A DNA stretch of 64,000 nucleotides from Nostoc sphaeroides (GTDB taxonomy: Bacteria > Cyanobacteriota > Cyanobacteriia > Cyanobacteriales > Nostocaceae). The notes under the pieces are model-generated. The model worked only from the letters and a program-made list of their open reading frames with translations. It did no database searches and was not told where the DNA came from. Below, piece after piece: positions 63,899 through 64,000 of the stretch. The position numbers were made by a program, and so were the translations under genes. The first letter of the stretch is position 1; each line of letters begins with the position of its first letter. The DNA is taken from NCBI RefSeq assembly GCF_003443655.1, contig NZ_CP031941.1, positions 6,151,001 through 6,215,000 on the forward strand. The letters are read 5' to 3'.

Positions 63899-64000
63899 TA
63901 ACTAATGATTGCGTATATGCACGCACCACATTTTTTATGATTTCCAGACCGACTTCTCCCGCTAGAGTCATGATTGATTCTGGATGAAACTGAACGGCGG
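63891..64000 (-). CDS. trpG: Anthranilate synthase component II (glutamine amidotransferase), C-terminal part
   Basis: Only the last 36 codons are in the window; the gene continues past 64000. AVQFHPESIMT is the class I glutamine amidotransferase end motif with catalytic His and Glu. The protein supplies ammonia for anthranilate. Place upstream of trpC supports TrpG over other amidotransferases. The stop codon TAG falls in the heptamer array, so the last residues (TQSLVKS) may be repeat-derived. Confidence 0.85.
   Translation of the reverse strand, partial: AVQFHPESIMTLAGEVGLEIIKNVVRAYTQSLVKS

Overview
The window comes from a filamentous, probably heterocyst-forming cyanobacterium of the Nostoc/Anabaena group. 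The evidence is the density of GCGATCGC (HIP1) palindromes, tandem heptanucleotide (STRR-type) arrays, a phycobilin lyase, a high-light-inducible protein, an OCP-type carotenoid protein, the aerobic Mg-protoporphyrin ester cyclase, and many small inverted-repeat elements. Functional calls were made by reading translations and motifs; no database search was run.

Layout. 1-7 kb: end of an SLH porin, a large membrane-anchored hypothetical protein, thrC and cpcT. 7-11 kb: tRNA-Cys next to a tyrosine integrase with iteron-like repeats, followed by gene debris (type I restriction HsdR tail, HEAT-repeat fragment, a 33-bp piece of the integrase), then a zinc-ribbon/winged-helix gene pair. 11-19 kb: ilvA, an RNA-binding protein, an aldo/keto reductase, a 23S-type pseudouridine synthase, a two-domain VOC protein and a GST. 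19.8-21.7 kb: a CRISPR array of 27 identical 37-nt repeats with no cas genes in the window. 22-27 kb: hli gene, phoD, a PEP-CTERM relic and a frameshifted aroA. 29-39 kb: a YdeP-type molybdopterin oxidoreductase and its maturation protein FdhD, with hemF/acsF (tetrapyrrole synthesis), arsR, a pentapeptide protein and a helical carotenoid protein between them. 39.8-44 kb: RluA-family synthase, a complete IS630-type element, and a dead IscB with a candidate upstream omegaRNA. 44-48 kb: cysteine-dioxygenase-like cupin, class II aldolase, sulfonate-type binding lipoprotein and nitroreductase, which look like an organosulfur/small-molecule catabolic group. 48-57 kb: wrecked SDR and kptA genes, an aromatic amino acid permease, higBA and other toxin-antitoxin-like genes, a PLP ammonia-lyase, an SDR, an HMA-fold protein and an RTX protein. 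57.5-64 kb: an aromatic amino acid block on the minus strand, trpG-trpC-trpA-trpB-trpD-DAHP synthase in transcription order.

The most distinctive content lies between the genes. One family of small elements (12 copies here) has ends CAATACRGTTCRGTTAAG and makes clear 10-bp target duplications, but its interiors belong to at least five unrelated types. A second family (4 copies) carries a variable number of GTTGACT heptamers. Several genes are broken by such elements, several stop codons are supplied by repeats, and short direct-repeat copies of gene 3' ends lie beyond small cargo genes. The window therefore looks like a chromosome being continually reshaped by non-autonomous repeats.
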